DNA of 64,000 bases from Chlorophyllum brunneum (taxonomy: Eukaryota; Basidiomycota; Agaricomycetes; Agaricales; Agaricaceae), in contig OY756151.1 of assembly GCA_963576785.1 (NCBI GenBank), positions 1,550,001-1,614,000 on the forward strand, read 5' to 3'. How positions within the stretch are numbered: position 1 is the first letter of the stretch; every line of letters starts with the position of its first letter. Shown in pieces: positions 21,526 through 35,549 of the stretch. A program made the position numbers and the translations under genes. The notes beneath the pieces are model-generated. The model was not told where the DNA came from, searched no databases, and was given only the letters and a program-made list of their open reading frames with translations.

Positions 21526-23056
21526 TCATTTGGTGTCTCTGGGATTGGGCAGCTCATTGACGTCGAACCACTCGCCAAGGGCCTTGTCTGGGTTGGAACC
21601 CTGTGCGAGTTGGACTGATACTATCGGTTTAGCGATGTTAGCGATGGGCACAGTAGGGTTGATTTGAACATACGGTTGGCGGAACCAAAATATCCGGTAT
21701 CTGATGTTGCTCAAGCTCCTCCCGTAAAGACTGGCGTGAGTTGAGGGTCTAGATTCCATAGTTAGTCCATTGTATACCCCTACTGATAGGTACGCACCAG
21801 GAGCAGTGTATTTCTGCAAGACACAAGACGATTTACTTGGGTGTCCAGAGGAGTGCGTAGTTGACTCACGTATATATGCGTCCCAATGGCTGTCACTACG
21901 GTAAGTCCAGTAGTTTTGCGGGGAACCTCATCAAAGAAACTCACAAAGGCAAAGATTACATGAAAATTGTTATTTGGAAGCGCTGTCTGGGCTGACTTCA
22001 GATATTGTGACGAGAAGACACGACGAGGGACGTACAAAAGCGATTAAATCCATCAACTATTCTCCCAGATGACTTGTTAGTATGACTTAGTCAATAAAGA
22101 GCACCCCCATAACTGACGCAAAAGAATGCTCCAAAAGCCGCGATCTCAACCGATGATCGGATTACCCTTGTTATAACACCATCACTTTCTGCAAAGATAC
22201 ATTGGTTAAAAATTTGCATTGACAAAAAGGATTTAGTAGGTTTACTCTGACTCCCTGTGCGACTCTTATTGAGATACCACCATAGCAAAAGCCTGAGGAG
22301 AGCAGATGGGAAAAGCTTCCGATGGCTTAATTCTTGAATGGACTCACGTTATACTAACATCACAAGCAACAGCCATGACTTGCCATGCATCGACAAACGG
22401 GATTAATCTCCGGAAGTCCGAGATACTTGTCATACTAGCATCAGTAGCCGACCACCTCATATAGAGGCCAGCATTCTCACCTGGCCGTGACCATAGCCAT
22501 TATAGAACAGGCAAAACCGAGAACCGTCTGTGTTACCGCCAGGGTGGCCAAGAAGACGAATACACGCGCCGACCCTGAGAACCTGCGGATCCTCCAGGAT
22601 AGGTATATTTGTATGGGAAACGAAGTCCTACCAATATTCAAATATTCAGTGACGTAATCGCAGTTGGGCACAGTTTCAGATAACATACAAGGCCGTTATG
22701 ATGGGAGTTGTAGAGTAGGGCCAGTCCACGTGTGTCAGATAGTTTGGATTGTTAAAGTTCGCGACCGTGTACATCCAGAGCATCCAGAATAGGGATACTG
22801 TATGAAAGGTGTCCAAAAGGAAGACCCAATTGACGAGGAGGCTGCGAAACAAAATAGGTTTATCGGTGTGAACGGGCGTGGCTTCGGAAAGTTACTTGAT
22901 TCTCGCATGCTTCTCCGTCTTTGAGGTGTAATACGTCCAGAACTGAACGATGCATACACCGTAGATCACGGCATTTACAATGGTCCCGACAAGTAGAGGA
23001 CCTAGTACGCGGTTTACACTGGGGATATGTGGGCTATGAGGAGGAGCTGGAGGCAT
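21526..23056 (-). CDS. DUF6534-type seven-helix membrane protein
   Basis: A multi-exon minus-strand gene. The N-terminus (ATG at 23056) reads MPPAPPHSPHI followed by LGPLLVGTIVNAVIYGVCIVQFWTYY, the signature first helix and fYGi..vQ..tYY of the family. Later exons supply LLVNWVFLLDTFHTVSLFWMLW, then VFVFLATLAVTQTVLGFACSIMAM, then further helices down to 21900 (NNNFHVIFAFVSFFD). The cytoplasmic tail (YLSVGVYNGLTMESRPSTHA to NELPNPRDTK) ends at 21526. The family-typical tail motif (YsNSllAtLNaR) is poorly kept. DUF6534 proteins are abundant in mushrooms and have no assigned function. Splicing is only partly resolved, so exon boundaries are approximate. A second, broken member lies at 52.5 kb. 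Confidence 0.75.
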
Positions 23057-23923
23057 TACAAGGGCAGAGGGCAAACTATGCAAGTGTGAAATGCACCTGG
23101 GAGCATCGATATATCAACGCACGTATTTATGGTATTCGTAAAGCGTGGACACCAGCTAGCTCAGGATTAACTTCTGAACTTCGGCCTGTGGATCTTAGAT
23201 AAGAACGAAACACGTTGTAACTCGATGTCTGCGTCGAGGTACTTATTCTTTGATTCTGCGAGATCCGGAATTCTATTCAGCAACAAATGGAACTTGCCAT
23301 AGTATGCATTCGTACATTCTTGCGTCAAGAGAATTATCCAAAAGACCTGTACGTCCACCTTCTGCAGGCTTTCGCGATCGCACAGACACCACTCACTATC
23401 ACTTGAGGTAATCAAGGACTCCGATCGAGGTTAAAATTCAAAATTCGATACCGATTAGGATTATTCCCCGCCATCACGTTCAATCCTCATGCCGCAACGT
23501 TCACCCACCTACTTCTTTGTTCGCAGCTGATCGTCATCTTCTTTAGGCACGACGTAGCTGCCTTGACGTAGAAAACCTCCACCAGGTATTTCGGATTCTG
23601 GCTTGGTCATGTACAAAGTCGAAAACCAGCTGGTTTTCTGCGGATGGCGAGGATGGTGGCGGGTATTTGCACAGGTCGATGACGAAATTGGTAAATTCCA
23701 GGGCGAGGCATCCAAACGGAGCGTGTGTCGAGAAAGTTGTGGAGCGACAGCGCCTGCAGTATTATATGAAGTTCAGGTCAGGCCGAAATTGGACTGGTTT
23801 GGGGATTGGCAAAGCTTCGCAGTTGAAGACTGCGCCTCCGTCTTCTGGATATCTCGTTCAGGGAATTAATTAATCATCTATCATTCTACATATATGAGGG
23901 TGCCTACAATTTCAGTCAATCAC
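23057..23923. other. Intergenic, no supported gene
   Basis: Short frames on both strands (for example 23603-23869, plus) show no domain and do not splice into anything recognisable. The region lies between the DUF6534 gene's start and the stop of the cysteine-cluster gene. Confidence 0.45.
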
Positions 23924-26766
23924 TCATCCAACTAAACGGAAACGAACAACGGTCTTCTGGCCCGCAAGGAGGTAATGTGAGTGATCGGGAAGTGCAGCAA
24001 TTTCAAGTTCGCCCTGCATAAGTTTAGGCTCTTGGTCTGGATAGGGTGCACCGAACGGATTGTATAACCGATGGACACACAGGAATCGCGTGAAGATACC
24101 ACTGTCATTGATGGTCACTGCTTTATCTGGCCTGGAAAAGGGTTAATTGCGCAGCACTTCCGCACTGGTTATGAATATTCACGTACTCGAACTGCAGTGT
24201 TCCAAGTCTCTCCAGCTCCCTCTTTAATTTCAGAACATCCAGCTCTACAGCATCTTTCCGAACCAGAAGGTCGCGATCCAGAGCCACAACCGAAAACTGA
24301 CCGTCAAATCCAAAGTCTGACATTTCGGGGTTCCAAGGTGGCTTATACAACGAGTGTATATTCTGTATTTCTAGGAACGCCGAAAACCTCGTGTGGAAAT
24401 CAGCTAACAGCTCATGTTGGCATCGGTACTCCGGGTACGGGGTGAAAAGTGCCAACTCCACAACAAAACGTCAGTTCTGCGGTGTGACGGGCAGAATAAA
24501 GCTACTCACCAGCCTATTAGTACTCTGTTCAGAACACGAGGGGGTTCGGGAAAACCCCTGACTTGATATTCCGGAGGCTTTTGCCGAGATGGAGACTCCT
24601 GCATCACCTCGTGTCGTCCCTTCTTTTGCCCTGTTCTCCATTCGCCGGCTCACGCATTGCCAACATTCCGAGGAGCCGTGAACCACGACACCACAATCAC
24701 GGCTCCTACATCTCCCAGGACGTGGCTTCGCTACGACATTCAATTCATCCAACACACCATCGGGTGTTTCCTTGGTATCTGGCTGGGCTGACTGGGCATT
24801 TCGTTGTCTCGCCTTGATCCGGCAAGAATAACAATGATCGAACACGTATTCGTTGGGGGGAGGTATGATGTATTGACAAGGCGTGCATAGCCGAGCGCCG
24901 GTGACCACATCTCCAGATAATAATTCGTGATTTACGATATCGGTGATTGGCGATGCTTTGTACGAACGGACCACAGCGCCAACGCCAGCTTCTGGATCCT
25001 CGTATTCCACCTTCTGTTCCTCTCGCCTTATTTGCCTTATACGACACCAAGAACAGAAGCTGTCACCACGGTTTGGGGGGAGAAACCGTGCGCATTCCAA
25101 CTTGTTAGAACAACGAGCATAAGGGATGATTTCAGCGTCTTGATTACGAGGATGAGGTGAAGCAAGTTCGGATGTAGATAGTATGGCATAAAGGTGGCGC
25201 CGGGGAGGTATACGAATGGTGAGTTTTGAAGTACTTTGCTAATGAGGAATGCAGCAAATATGGATAAATGTTTCGAAATGTCTGTTATTGTGGTGCTCAC
25301 CTCTGCATCGAAACCGTTGCTCACTTCAGAAGTATTGGATTCGCTCCCAGATCCTCCACTTTCGGAGTCAAGATCTTCAGAGGATGTCTCCGTGAGGTCA
25401 CTAAGATCGCTATCACCGAGAAGTGAATTGACGAGGGTTTCATGGTAAGGTTCCAGTACTTCATGAAAAACTGCAGGGTTTTCATATGGGTGGTCGTCGG
25501 ACGCCGGGGAAGGGATCTCTTCCCGTTGGCGGGACCTTGAATGAACACCTTCGTCCTTTGAATGCCCAGAATCGGCTGTTGAGGAGGAAGGCGGCGGTTC
25601 CGGGAGTTTCAGGCGGACGCGTTTAATTCTGGATATCCAGACATTTCGTTGATCTGCCCAGGAAACCGTTTTGCGTTTTCCCTTTTCAGATACGTGGGTG
25701 CGTAAAATAGAGACTGGTGTGAACCGCGGCCGCACTGGCAAGGATAATCCCCTCGCCTTTCGAGCTTTCCAGTCGGCATTGATGCACTCTGGACATCTCC
25801 GACAGGTCGAACTGGGAACTATTAGGCCCACACAACCTCGCGATGCGCAAACGCGAATGTTCTGTCGTGACGTTCGTGAGCGATCTAAAAAAACTCGATA
25901 ACACCGAGGAACGTACATCACTTGCTCTCTGAGGTACTGCAACTGTGGTAAGCTTAGCCTGTAGCTTGAGAGGTTGTGATGCCCAAAGAGAAGGTGGCCC
26001 TGTATGGTGATTAAATTTAAATTTCAAGGGAGTGTAAACCTCAGGTGACGGTGCTCGAGCGCGTAGTTGAGATATTCGTGGTATATCGATTGGCGGGCGG
26101 ATTGGCTGCAGTACGTTGTTCAGCAGAGCGGGAGGGGCTTCCCCTATACTAGCGGTCGGTGAGCGGTGGTTCAGAGCCCCTGAAAGTCTGATTGGTGGTG
26201 CCTCTAAGGGCAAGTCCTACGGACCCTTTAGTTCACGTCAGTGAACTCAGTTAGGTAAGGCTCACGATTGTTGGGTATCTCAGCTGGGGGTCCTCGAGAA
26301 GAGACCCGTCGGGGTCACTCGTACCCGTCTGGGGGAGAAAATCAACTATTCTCCCAATGAGTTGGGACTCAGGTTGACTCACAGTTTGGGACGAGAGGTG
26401 GGGGGGCCCATTTGGTCCAGTATTTTCCGCGGTGTACGATGGCATTCTTGGTTGCCAAAAGTCCGGTATATACAACTCAGGGATCTGTTGGCACCAATTT
26501 CAGAATGGGCTCCCAAAGAAACGACAAGACGAAAAACGTACGATGAGGCGCAGCTTGTGATCATCTTTGCCACCAGAACCTATTGTGTTTGCTGGTGCAA
26601 CCAAATGGGAAGAATCCTTCCAACACATCGAGCATCGCAGACACACGTTTGACGAGAGGGGATGGAACGAACCCAGCTCCGTGGAGCATTGCGAGCAAAT
26701 CCGTATTGATGCTGCTGACGCAGCGGCAGACTGATGGCGCATTGGCGATTCAGCAATCATCTCCAT
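23924..26766 (-). CDS. Large unrecognised protein with five four-cysteine clusters
   Basis: About seven exons join into one long protein starting near ATG 26766 and stopping at 23924. Supported junctions include a GTACGT donor after HKLRLI leading to IPELYIPDFWQPR, an intron starting GTTTAC before GHLLFGHH, and a GTGAGT donor before LALFTPYPEY. Five repeats share the plan C-x(2-5)-C-x(8-16)-C-x2-C: ICSQC...CLRC, VCASRGC...CRRC, RCSNKLEC...CSWC, LCTPC...CYSC and RCRSRDC...CWQC. Most are followed by Arg/Lys-rich helices (NADWKARKARG, RIRQIRR, RIKARQR). Each looks like a small zinc-binding knuckle with a basic tail. Between repeats 2 and 3 lies a Ser/Asp/Glu-rich acidic stretch. The C-terminal part (FDGQFSVVALDRDLL, FTRFLCVHRLYNPFG) looks folded. 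I do not recognise the family; nucleic-acid binding is a guess from the repeats. Confidence 0.65.
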
Positions 26767-27554
26767 CCCTTTGGATGGGAAAAACAGTATTTTTCCCCCG
26801 TCAAACAAAAGTTGAGTGTCTGGTGTAGCTCCCCAAGTGCAGTAGTGAGCCTTGGATGAAGGATTGGCGCTTTAAGTCGTCACCTAGACCAAACCCAATC
26901 CGACTCGGATCAGCCAAGCGATTTCACGGAAACATGAGCCGACCCCAAAGGTTTACCAGTGGTGCGCCAGATGTCCCGAAACCAGCCTGGATATGTTGTA
27001 GATGTGTCGTTAGGGGCGGAGTGCACGGGCCAGGGCAAAACATCGAACCAAAATTCGGTATGATTACGTTACCTGTTTGAAATTAGCTCGCTCCCGAACC
27101 GCTAGAAGTAAACCGAATATACGACCAAGTAGTCAGCTCACTGCCCCGCCAAAGGAAGATGAAAAAAAAAGACAAAATTAAAATGGTCACTCCGTTCGAC
27201 GAGTGCTGGGGAGACACCAGACGTGTGACGGATAGCTATCTACCCGTGATTAATGATTAACAGTGGTTAATCATTAATCATTACTCATCAATCATTAATC
27301 ATAGCTCAGTACTCAGTACTCAGTACTGGGGCATCGGGTACCGATGCGTGACGCATGATTTGAGGTCGTAAAGTTTCTCCCCAAAAGATATCAGGGATGG
27401 AGAAAACGGGCTTTTATTCAGTGAGTTCAGCTGATTTGCTTGAGAATAACGATATCGCCTTTTCGTTACCATTACTGTCTTCATTGTTACTCTCTTCACC
27501 ACCTTACTTGTACTTTGGAAACCACATGAAACCAACCTAACAAAGACATAGTCC
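26767..27554. other. Intergenic with low-complexity tract
   Basis: Upstream of the cysteine-cluster gene. Apart from the TTAATCA/TCAGTAC tract near 27248-27328, nothing recognisable is seen on either strand. Confidence 0.5.
27248..27328. repeat. Short imperfect repeat tract (TTAATCA, then TCAGTAC)
   Basis: Several copies of TTAATCATTAATCA-like units and their inverse (GATTAATGATTAA) are followed by three perfect 7-base units ctcagta. The opposing orientations could form a small hairpin. It appears to be ordinary low-complexity intergenic DNA. Confidence 0.6.
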
Positions 27555-29149
<1,595 letters not shown>

Positions 29150-29752
29150 TAGATTGACATATCAGAGTCTGGAGTCGCGCAATGAGATCAAATTAACGTA
29201 CAAGCGCCTTTCTGACCTGGTTTTCTGTAACCCTATGGGGGATAAACCCATGAAGAGGTTCAGAGATACCGGAATGTGTGCTTTCCGACATAGTGAAGTT
29301 GTGGATTGTGGCGAAGAGTTGTTCTCACGTAGCGAGGCAGGCCGATTGCTAGCACAAGGCTTATAAGCGTGGTCCCACCACACGTGCTACACCTTTATAC
29401 GTATGTCGCCAAACGTAGCAGATCTAATCACGACGCAGGAATAGGACTGGCTAGTATCCGAAAAACCAAAAGGTTTTACCTGACACGTAAAACTCGATGA
29501 AAATATGCCGATAGGAGGTCGAATTCGATCCGACATACCGTTAATTATTGAAAGGGTGGGTTGCGGCATTTCTTTAATGTTTTGATGACCACTTTGAGGA
29601 CTTCAGGGCTGAGAACAGGGCTGTGAATAACCGTGGACGTGAGAGTTTGATCATAATTGAAGCGAGCTGTTACGGTCCCTGGATTTTCTGCACAAACATC
29701 GTATATTACCTTTTCGAACAGCCGCCCCACCTTTTCGAATCAGCACCTCTGA
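29150..29752. other. Intergenic, no supported gene
   Basis: Lies between the head-to-head helicase pseudogene and the NTPase-nuclease gene. Short frames only. The true first exon of the NTPase-nuclease gene could lie here. Confidence 0.4.
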
Positions 29753-32730
29753 ATGCAAAAACATGAACCCGATGACGCGCAAATATACTCTGTCTGTTCT
29801 AAATTTGACGCGAACATTCGGGAAGAAGCCTCTCTCATTCTCTGGAACATTTGGCGATCCACACGACAACCGCAATATTCAACCCAACCAGCGTGTTTGG
29901 ACGCGCTTTCTGAAGACATCAACTTGCATAATGCTTTGAAGGAGGCACATGTTGCACGAAATTATAATAGCATCAGAAACTGGGGTATGGTATTCTTTCA
30001 TCTCGTGGATCTGACGCGTCTCACGATGGCTATCTAGTCCTTCCTCACGAACCTCTCGAAAAACAGTCTCAGGACTTGACTGTCGGGAATAATGTCCAGA
30101 AATTCTTGCAAGAGATCGAGGAGTCCATTTCCAGAGTCGTCGACGGGCGTATCTCGCTGCCCCTATGGTCTTATGATGGGGTACCGATGGACGAGGCACA
30201 CCGCCATCATCTCACAGAACTCAAAATTCCAGCACTGAAGGGCAAACCTAGCCTTTTACTCCATAAATGGGGACGTTTTAAGGACGACGCCGTTCTAAAC
30301 AAACGCCTCGGTAACGTTTTTATGCCCAACAATCACACGTCAGTCGATCTCTTCTACAAACCGATCCCAGCCAGAGTTTGACGACGCTCAAGGTTTCTCG
30401 TTAATACATCCGGTTCTGGAAAAACACGACTTTTGTTGGAGGGCCTCTCTGAGAACTGGGGCTTCTACTTCACGTCATTAGTTGATTCGAGCTTATTGGG
30501 CTCAAGTGACATTCAGAAAAGTATTCAAGCATACATTCCTAATTCCCCTAAATTCCACTCCAGCCTTCCTCCCGCCGGTGCTAGCAATTATGAAGCCGCA
30601 TTAGCAGAGAATCGTGGAATTGCTAGCAGGGTTTTTCGCCAAGTTTTCCTCGCTAGATTAATCATATTCTCCCTTTTCGCCGAAATTATGGAGCGTCACA
30701 GAATTCCTCCCTCTCCCTTTGATGAATATAGAAAACGTTGGCTGCTGTTGCAACTTCAGCCCCGACTTGTTCACCCCAAAGTTTGGGATATCTTCGACAA
30801 TCTTACTTGCATGCTGTCGCCCGCATCAGATCGCTACATCAATTTACGAACTCAAGAACTTCTCAAGAGCGCCCGCGAGTTGTGTGTTTGTGATACAGAA
30901 GAAACCCCTGATCAAACTCCTTTTTTCTGTGTCCTCGACGAGGCCCAGTTTGCGGCAACCCAGCACACGACTGCTTTCCGCTCTAGTGAGAGAGGTTACC
31001 ACCGGCCAATCCTCAGAGAAATTGTGCGCGCATGGGAGGAACAGTCTTCGGGGCAAGGTGTCTTCATGGTTGTTGCAGGGACCGGTGTTTCGAAGGATGT
31101 CGTGGACCAGGCAATGGCTTCGGCTATCATGAAGGACTCCAAATACCGATGGTGCTCAGACACAGGCGCCTTTGACACGGTAGACTCTCAACGGCAGTAT
31201 TTGACTGAATATTTGCCGAAGTCTTTGATTAAATCAGAATCTGGCGAACGATTGTTGGACAGGTTGTGGTACTGGCTGCATGGTCGGTGTGTGTCAATCC
31301 CTCTCTGCCCCTTAACACACGCTGATGGTTTTGTCAATAGGCACCGCTTTACTGCTGGTTATGTTACAGAGCTTATCCGTAATGGATTCCGCCACCCCCA
31401 TCGGCTCTTGAATGGCTATATACAACACTTCACAGATTTCTCCATTACCGACGCTGAGGGGTATGTCGAAGCTGAGGAGGACGGGTCCACCCTTCCGATG
31501 TTTTCTCAGTATAAGCTTGATTTTTCGAAGCTCAAGACGAGTGCGTTTTTGGGTTCAGTCAATCATGACGAGGAACACTTATTCTATTTATGTAGACAGT
31601 GACATGTTGACGACCATACATCAAGTCACGACCTACTACCTGGTCAGGTCTATCATGCCACCGCTCGGAGGCGATGAGGCGATGTATGTTGAGCAAGGCT
31701 TTGCTCGCTTCGTTGATTCCGAAACGCAAGTTGTCGCCGTAGACGAACCGCTAGTCCTCCTTGCCGCCACACAGTGGATGAAAGCCAACCATCAATCCAG
31801 TTACAAAGTTCTCGCACGAGACATCAGCATGCATAACGCAAACTTCAATGGTTTTGAAAATTACATCACTTTCTGCCTCGACCTCGTTTTTTCGCAGAAA
31901 CGCCGTCTCAGTGAAGTTTTCAACTTTTATGGAATGGTACCCCCTTGGGCTGATATGGAGGCGGAACTCGTTTCGCTCTACTGTAATGGCTCGGACAATG
32001 CAGAGACTGGTGTCACCTCTTTCTCCAACTCAATCGCTCCTTCGGTGACACTTGGGGTCAATGCGAAGGACCCCGAGGTAATACTGTCCTGGTTAACTCA
32101 TCGCAAGCATGCTCCATTCTGTTTCCCCAATCAATCAATGGGACCAGACGTACTGTTTGTGTTGAGACTCTCAGATGAGAGCCTTATCTGGGTTGCTTTA
32201 CAGACGAAATGGTCCAAGGGATCAAAAGGAAATCTCCCAAAGAGACTCCTTTTACATGCGATGAAGAGTGTGACACCCTCGAAGTATTTCCTCGACAAGG
32301 TTAGTATTTTAAATAATAAGCACCGGATCCCAAGCCTGATCTTGTCTCTACACAGAATAGCGTGCCTTTCTCACCCACTGCTCACCCCACACTACGGGAC
32401 GACCTTTTCAAGTCATTACTCAAATTACCTGGCAGAAGGACGAACGATGCTGGAGAGTACAGCCTACTACGTGTAATCGCCTCGTTCCCGGCGCACACCA
32501 GGATGAAGCGTTACATAGAAAAGGATCCCGACAAAGGTTGTCATCCTATCGCGACGCTGAACATGAATCTTGTCAAGGAAGTCACTCGGAAACTCTCACC
32601 TAGGGATTTTCTTCAACTACAAGAAAGTCAAGAATTGTTGTCGAGCGGTCGTCAGGCGAGGGAGAACAAAAAGCGGACAAAGACGCATGAACAAGGGAGT
32701 GGTCGTCGAAAGAAAATTAAGCTGAATTAG
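29753..32730 (+). CDS. Crinkler/RHS-like P-loop NTPase with C-terminal restriction-like nuclease
   Basis: Seven exons splice cleanly. Introns start GTATGG (30 kb), GTCAGT (before FLVNTSGSGKT), GTGTGT (30 bases after RLLDRLWYW), GTGCGT (inside KT/NSDM, near 31540) and GTTAGT (32300). The middle is a P-loop NTPase: Walker A NTSGSGKTR, then Walker B FFCVLDEAQF, then FMVVAGTGVSKD. A helical segment follows with YVEQGFARF and VDEPLVLLAATQWM. The C-terminal part has MGPDVLFVLRL followed by VALQTKWSKG, the D...QxK core of a PD-(D/E)xK nuclease fold. The end is Lys/Arg-rich (NKKRTKTHEQ, GRRKKIKL), a likely nuclear signal. This NTPase-nuclease layout is that of the eukaryotic Crinkler/RHS class, thought to act in conflict or as effectors. 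The exact start is uncertain; the first exon as drawn has no known N-terminal domain. Confidence 0.78.
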
Positions 32731-32980
32731 ACGCGTATTCTTCCAGTACATACTGTACCGCACTACTCCTTGTTGTTCGTTCTACGGATTCGGGTGAGAT
32801 TTACTCACCAATTTGAGTGTCAAGTGTCAAGAATAACATTCATACTTCTAATTTCAACATCGGACCGCACGTGCGTTAGTGCCCTCAAGGCTCAGGGACA
32901 CTTGACCACAGTATGGAGTTCCCAGAACTTGTTCGCTTCCCTTCCTTCCTTTGCTCCCCACCAAGGCTCGTTTCTCGAGA

Positions 32981-34701
32981 ATGGTGCTCGTACCTCTCCT
33001 TTTACTCTGGGCAAGCATTTATGCTGCATTAGCTTCACCTATTTTTCAAGTTGGTATGTGAATCAATTCTAATATCATTCTATTCTCGGATGTGGGTATT
33101 TACTATGTCGCGACAATCACAGTTCACTCCGCAACAGACTTGAACAATGACATTCTGAACCCATATCCAGACAAGCCCCGCATTACCTTCCGCGATGACG
33201 GTACTTTGAAGATCACTGTTTTCTCCGATCTCCATTTCGGAGAAAACCCATGGGATTGGTGGGGTTCGGTGCAAGACTCAAATAGTACAAGGGTCATGAA
33301 ACGCGTTTTAAAAGATGAAGTACCTGATTATGCGTATGTTCTCTTCACAGACCCTCTGCTAAACGCTGATCGGTGATTTTCAGTGTCATAAATGGGGATC
33401 TCATTACTGGAGAGAGTAAGAATCAAACGTTAATCCCTCAACGGATCGACGAAAATGCTCATGCAAATTAGATACATTCAAGGAGAACGCAACAACATTG
33501 ATCGACCAGATTGTTGCCCCTCTGAATGCTGCCCGAGTTCCGTTCTCCTCGTCACATGGAGTACATTCAATCCACCGGCCTGTTCCGATCCGATGCTGAC
33601 CTTCCGTTCCTGCAGAACCATGACAATCAAGTCAACATCACTCACGCAGAGGAAATTGCCCGTGAAAGACAAGTCGCACCTCTCAGCTACACACGTTTCT
33701 CTCCTCCCGGTGTTGGAGGTGATGGTGGAGCCGGAAATTACTGGGTTCCTGTGGGTTTTACATTTACGACGCTGGGGTATGAACATCTGGTTACTCACTT
33801 CTATCCAGATTTTCAGGAAAGCATCAGGTATACCCTCTAAGGGCTCGTTTTTTAACGCCCTCTGACGTATTGCACCAGACAATGCGCCTTTCCTGGTCCT
33901 TTGGTTCTTTGATTCCCGTGGTGAGTATTGCGGCAATTTGTCTGTAAAACTCCTTGTTTATATTTCACCACAGGCGGAGTCACCCCGCAGAATGAGCCCG
34001 CTTCGGACTGGGTCGACGAGTCTGTTGCAAAATGGATAGAATCCGAGACGAAAGCAATGGAAAGTGCTTGGGGTCCAGGAGAAGAGCGTTCTGCACTGGC
34101 ATTCGTTCATATACCACCGTTCGTCCAACTTTCCTTCCGATCTAACATCTACAATCCTTACTTTCAAAGCACCACAGGCACTATATCCAACCCGTTCAAG
34201 AAAAAATAACACCTGAAAAAAATCCAGGATTGAACGGCACGCTGCTCACTCTCTGAAGGACGTTTTGCTGACTCTGTTACAGCGGATCACCTCGGCGGGG
34301 CCGGTTCTGGTTCTGTGCAATCAACTTTCGAATCTACCACCCCTCCTGGACAAGATGCTCCATTCTGGGACGCCGTCAATAAGAATGTGAAAAATCTCTT
34401 TGCAATTATTTCCGGCCATGACCATGGGAACGAGTGGTGTGCGCGTGAACCAACCAAAGACGTCATTTTCTGCTTTGACAAGCACTCTGGGTAAGTAATA
34501 ATATTTCTATGTCGGGCCTCGTTTAATATGTGGATTAGATACGGAGGCTATGGTGATCCCGCATGGGGCTACGGCGTCCGTAATATTGTATTTCACACGT
34601 CCGGCGCAGGTAACGGAAAACCAACGGTCGAAAGCTGGATCCGGTTGGAGGAAGGTGAAACAAGAGCGCACGTTTGGCTCGACGAGAACTATGACCGCTA
34701 A
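32981..34701 (+). CDS. Dcr2-like calcineurin-type metallophosphoesterase
   Basis: About nine small exons give a secretory-type protein with a hydrophobic N-terminus (VLVPLLLLWASIYAALA). Junctions checked in frame: 32981-33053, 33123-33333, 33384-33415, 33472-33560, then from 33616. Metal-binding motifs appear in order: SDLHFGE (DxH), VINGDLITGE (GDxxTG), SSHG/NHDNQ (GNHD, split exactly by an intron), VHIPP and SGHDHGNEWC (GHxH). LVLWFFDSRGG precedes the VHIPP block, as in Dcr2 and related fungal phosphatases. The C-terminal exon reads YGGYGDPAWGYGVRN and ends LDENYDR at 34701. Yeast Dcr2 dephosphorylates Sic1 and Ire1; this function is not proven here. One intron (from about 34237) starts with GC rather than GT. 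Gene appears intact. Confidence 0.85.
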
Positions 34702-35549
34702 CCCCATAAAATAAGTTTCTACGTTTTGATTTGGTGTTGAAATACATTCATTGGGGTACCGCATGCAGTATAATTCAGCCGGACGGAGGTGTGCATCACA
34801 CTGCTCTTGCGCTCTCGGTAATCGAGGTCAGGCCGCTACCACTCCATGATCCACATGTTTATTCTACTTCAGGATTACGCTGTAGCATTGCCCGAAACTA
34901 TATAACATATCCAAGAAACACACAGCCATAATAATAAGTAGAAACAGGAACTAGCCATCCCGTAGGATAGGTAGGATTACATGGAGAGGACGGGACTAGA
35001 AGTACAGATCACAACAGCAGACGTCGGAACATCAAACAGAACTGGACAGGGGGGGAAATTGTTCTGGTAGGTACTAGGAAAAATGATTCAAAACAAGAGG
35101 GAAGGATAGAATAGTATCCAAAAGGTGCCGAGAACCCGAGTAGCATCAACTCCTCCCTGAATATTGAAGATTCTTCGCCGAACAATCAAGGCATATCCAT
35201 TGATTATTATAGAACTCGAAACTGGGCACCAGCCTTTAAAATCGTTCCCAGTCACTCTCGGAACGTCGTAAAAAGCATATCGCACATCTGCAACTCCTTT
35301 TCCGTTTCGTTTCGTGTATAGTTGAGAAAAGAGACTTTGAGACCGAGACCTGGGAAGCGTGAACGAAGTATTTCGGCCCATTTGTCGCAAACGCTTGACG
35401 TGTGCTTCGGAGAGGGACGAAGTGGGGCGGGTGGCGTGAACGCAGTGGGACTCACACAGTATTTTATGTTTGCTGGTAAAAAGTCCTATCAGATGGATCC
35501 TTATAAAGAAGCCACAGAGAGACGTACTATGTCATCTCACTTGTATGAT
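34702..35549. other. Intergenic between convergent genes
   Basis: This gap lies between the phosphatase stop and the PIN gene stop. A minus-strand frame (35252-35455) has a plausible soluble-protein composition, but it lies beyond the PIN gene's stop and I could not join it to anything. I see no other feature. Confidence 0.4.

Noticed and set aside
31412..32476. Apparent frameshift in the NTPase-nuclease gene
   Set aside because: A 55-base intron with GTGCGT donor and TATGTAG acceptor restores one frame (KT/NSDMLTTIHQ), so the gene is not broken there.
35252..35455. Possible extra C-terminal exon of the PIN gene
   Set aside because: The three-exon PIN model already ends in a clean stop with correct phase; no convincing donor/acceptor joins this frame.
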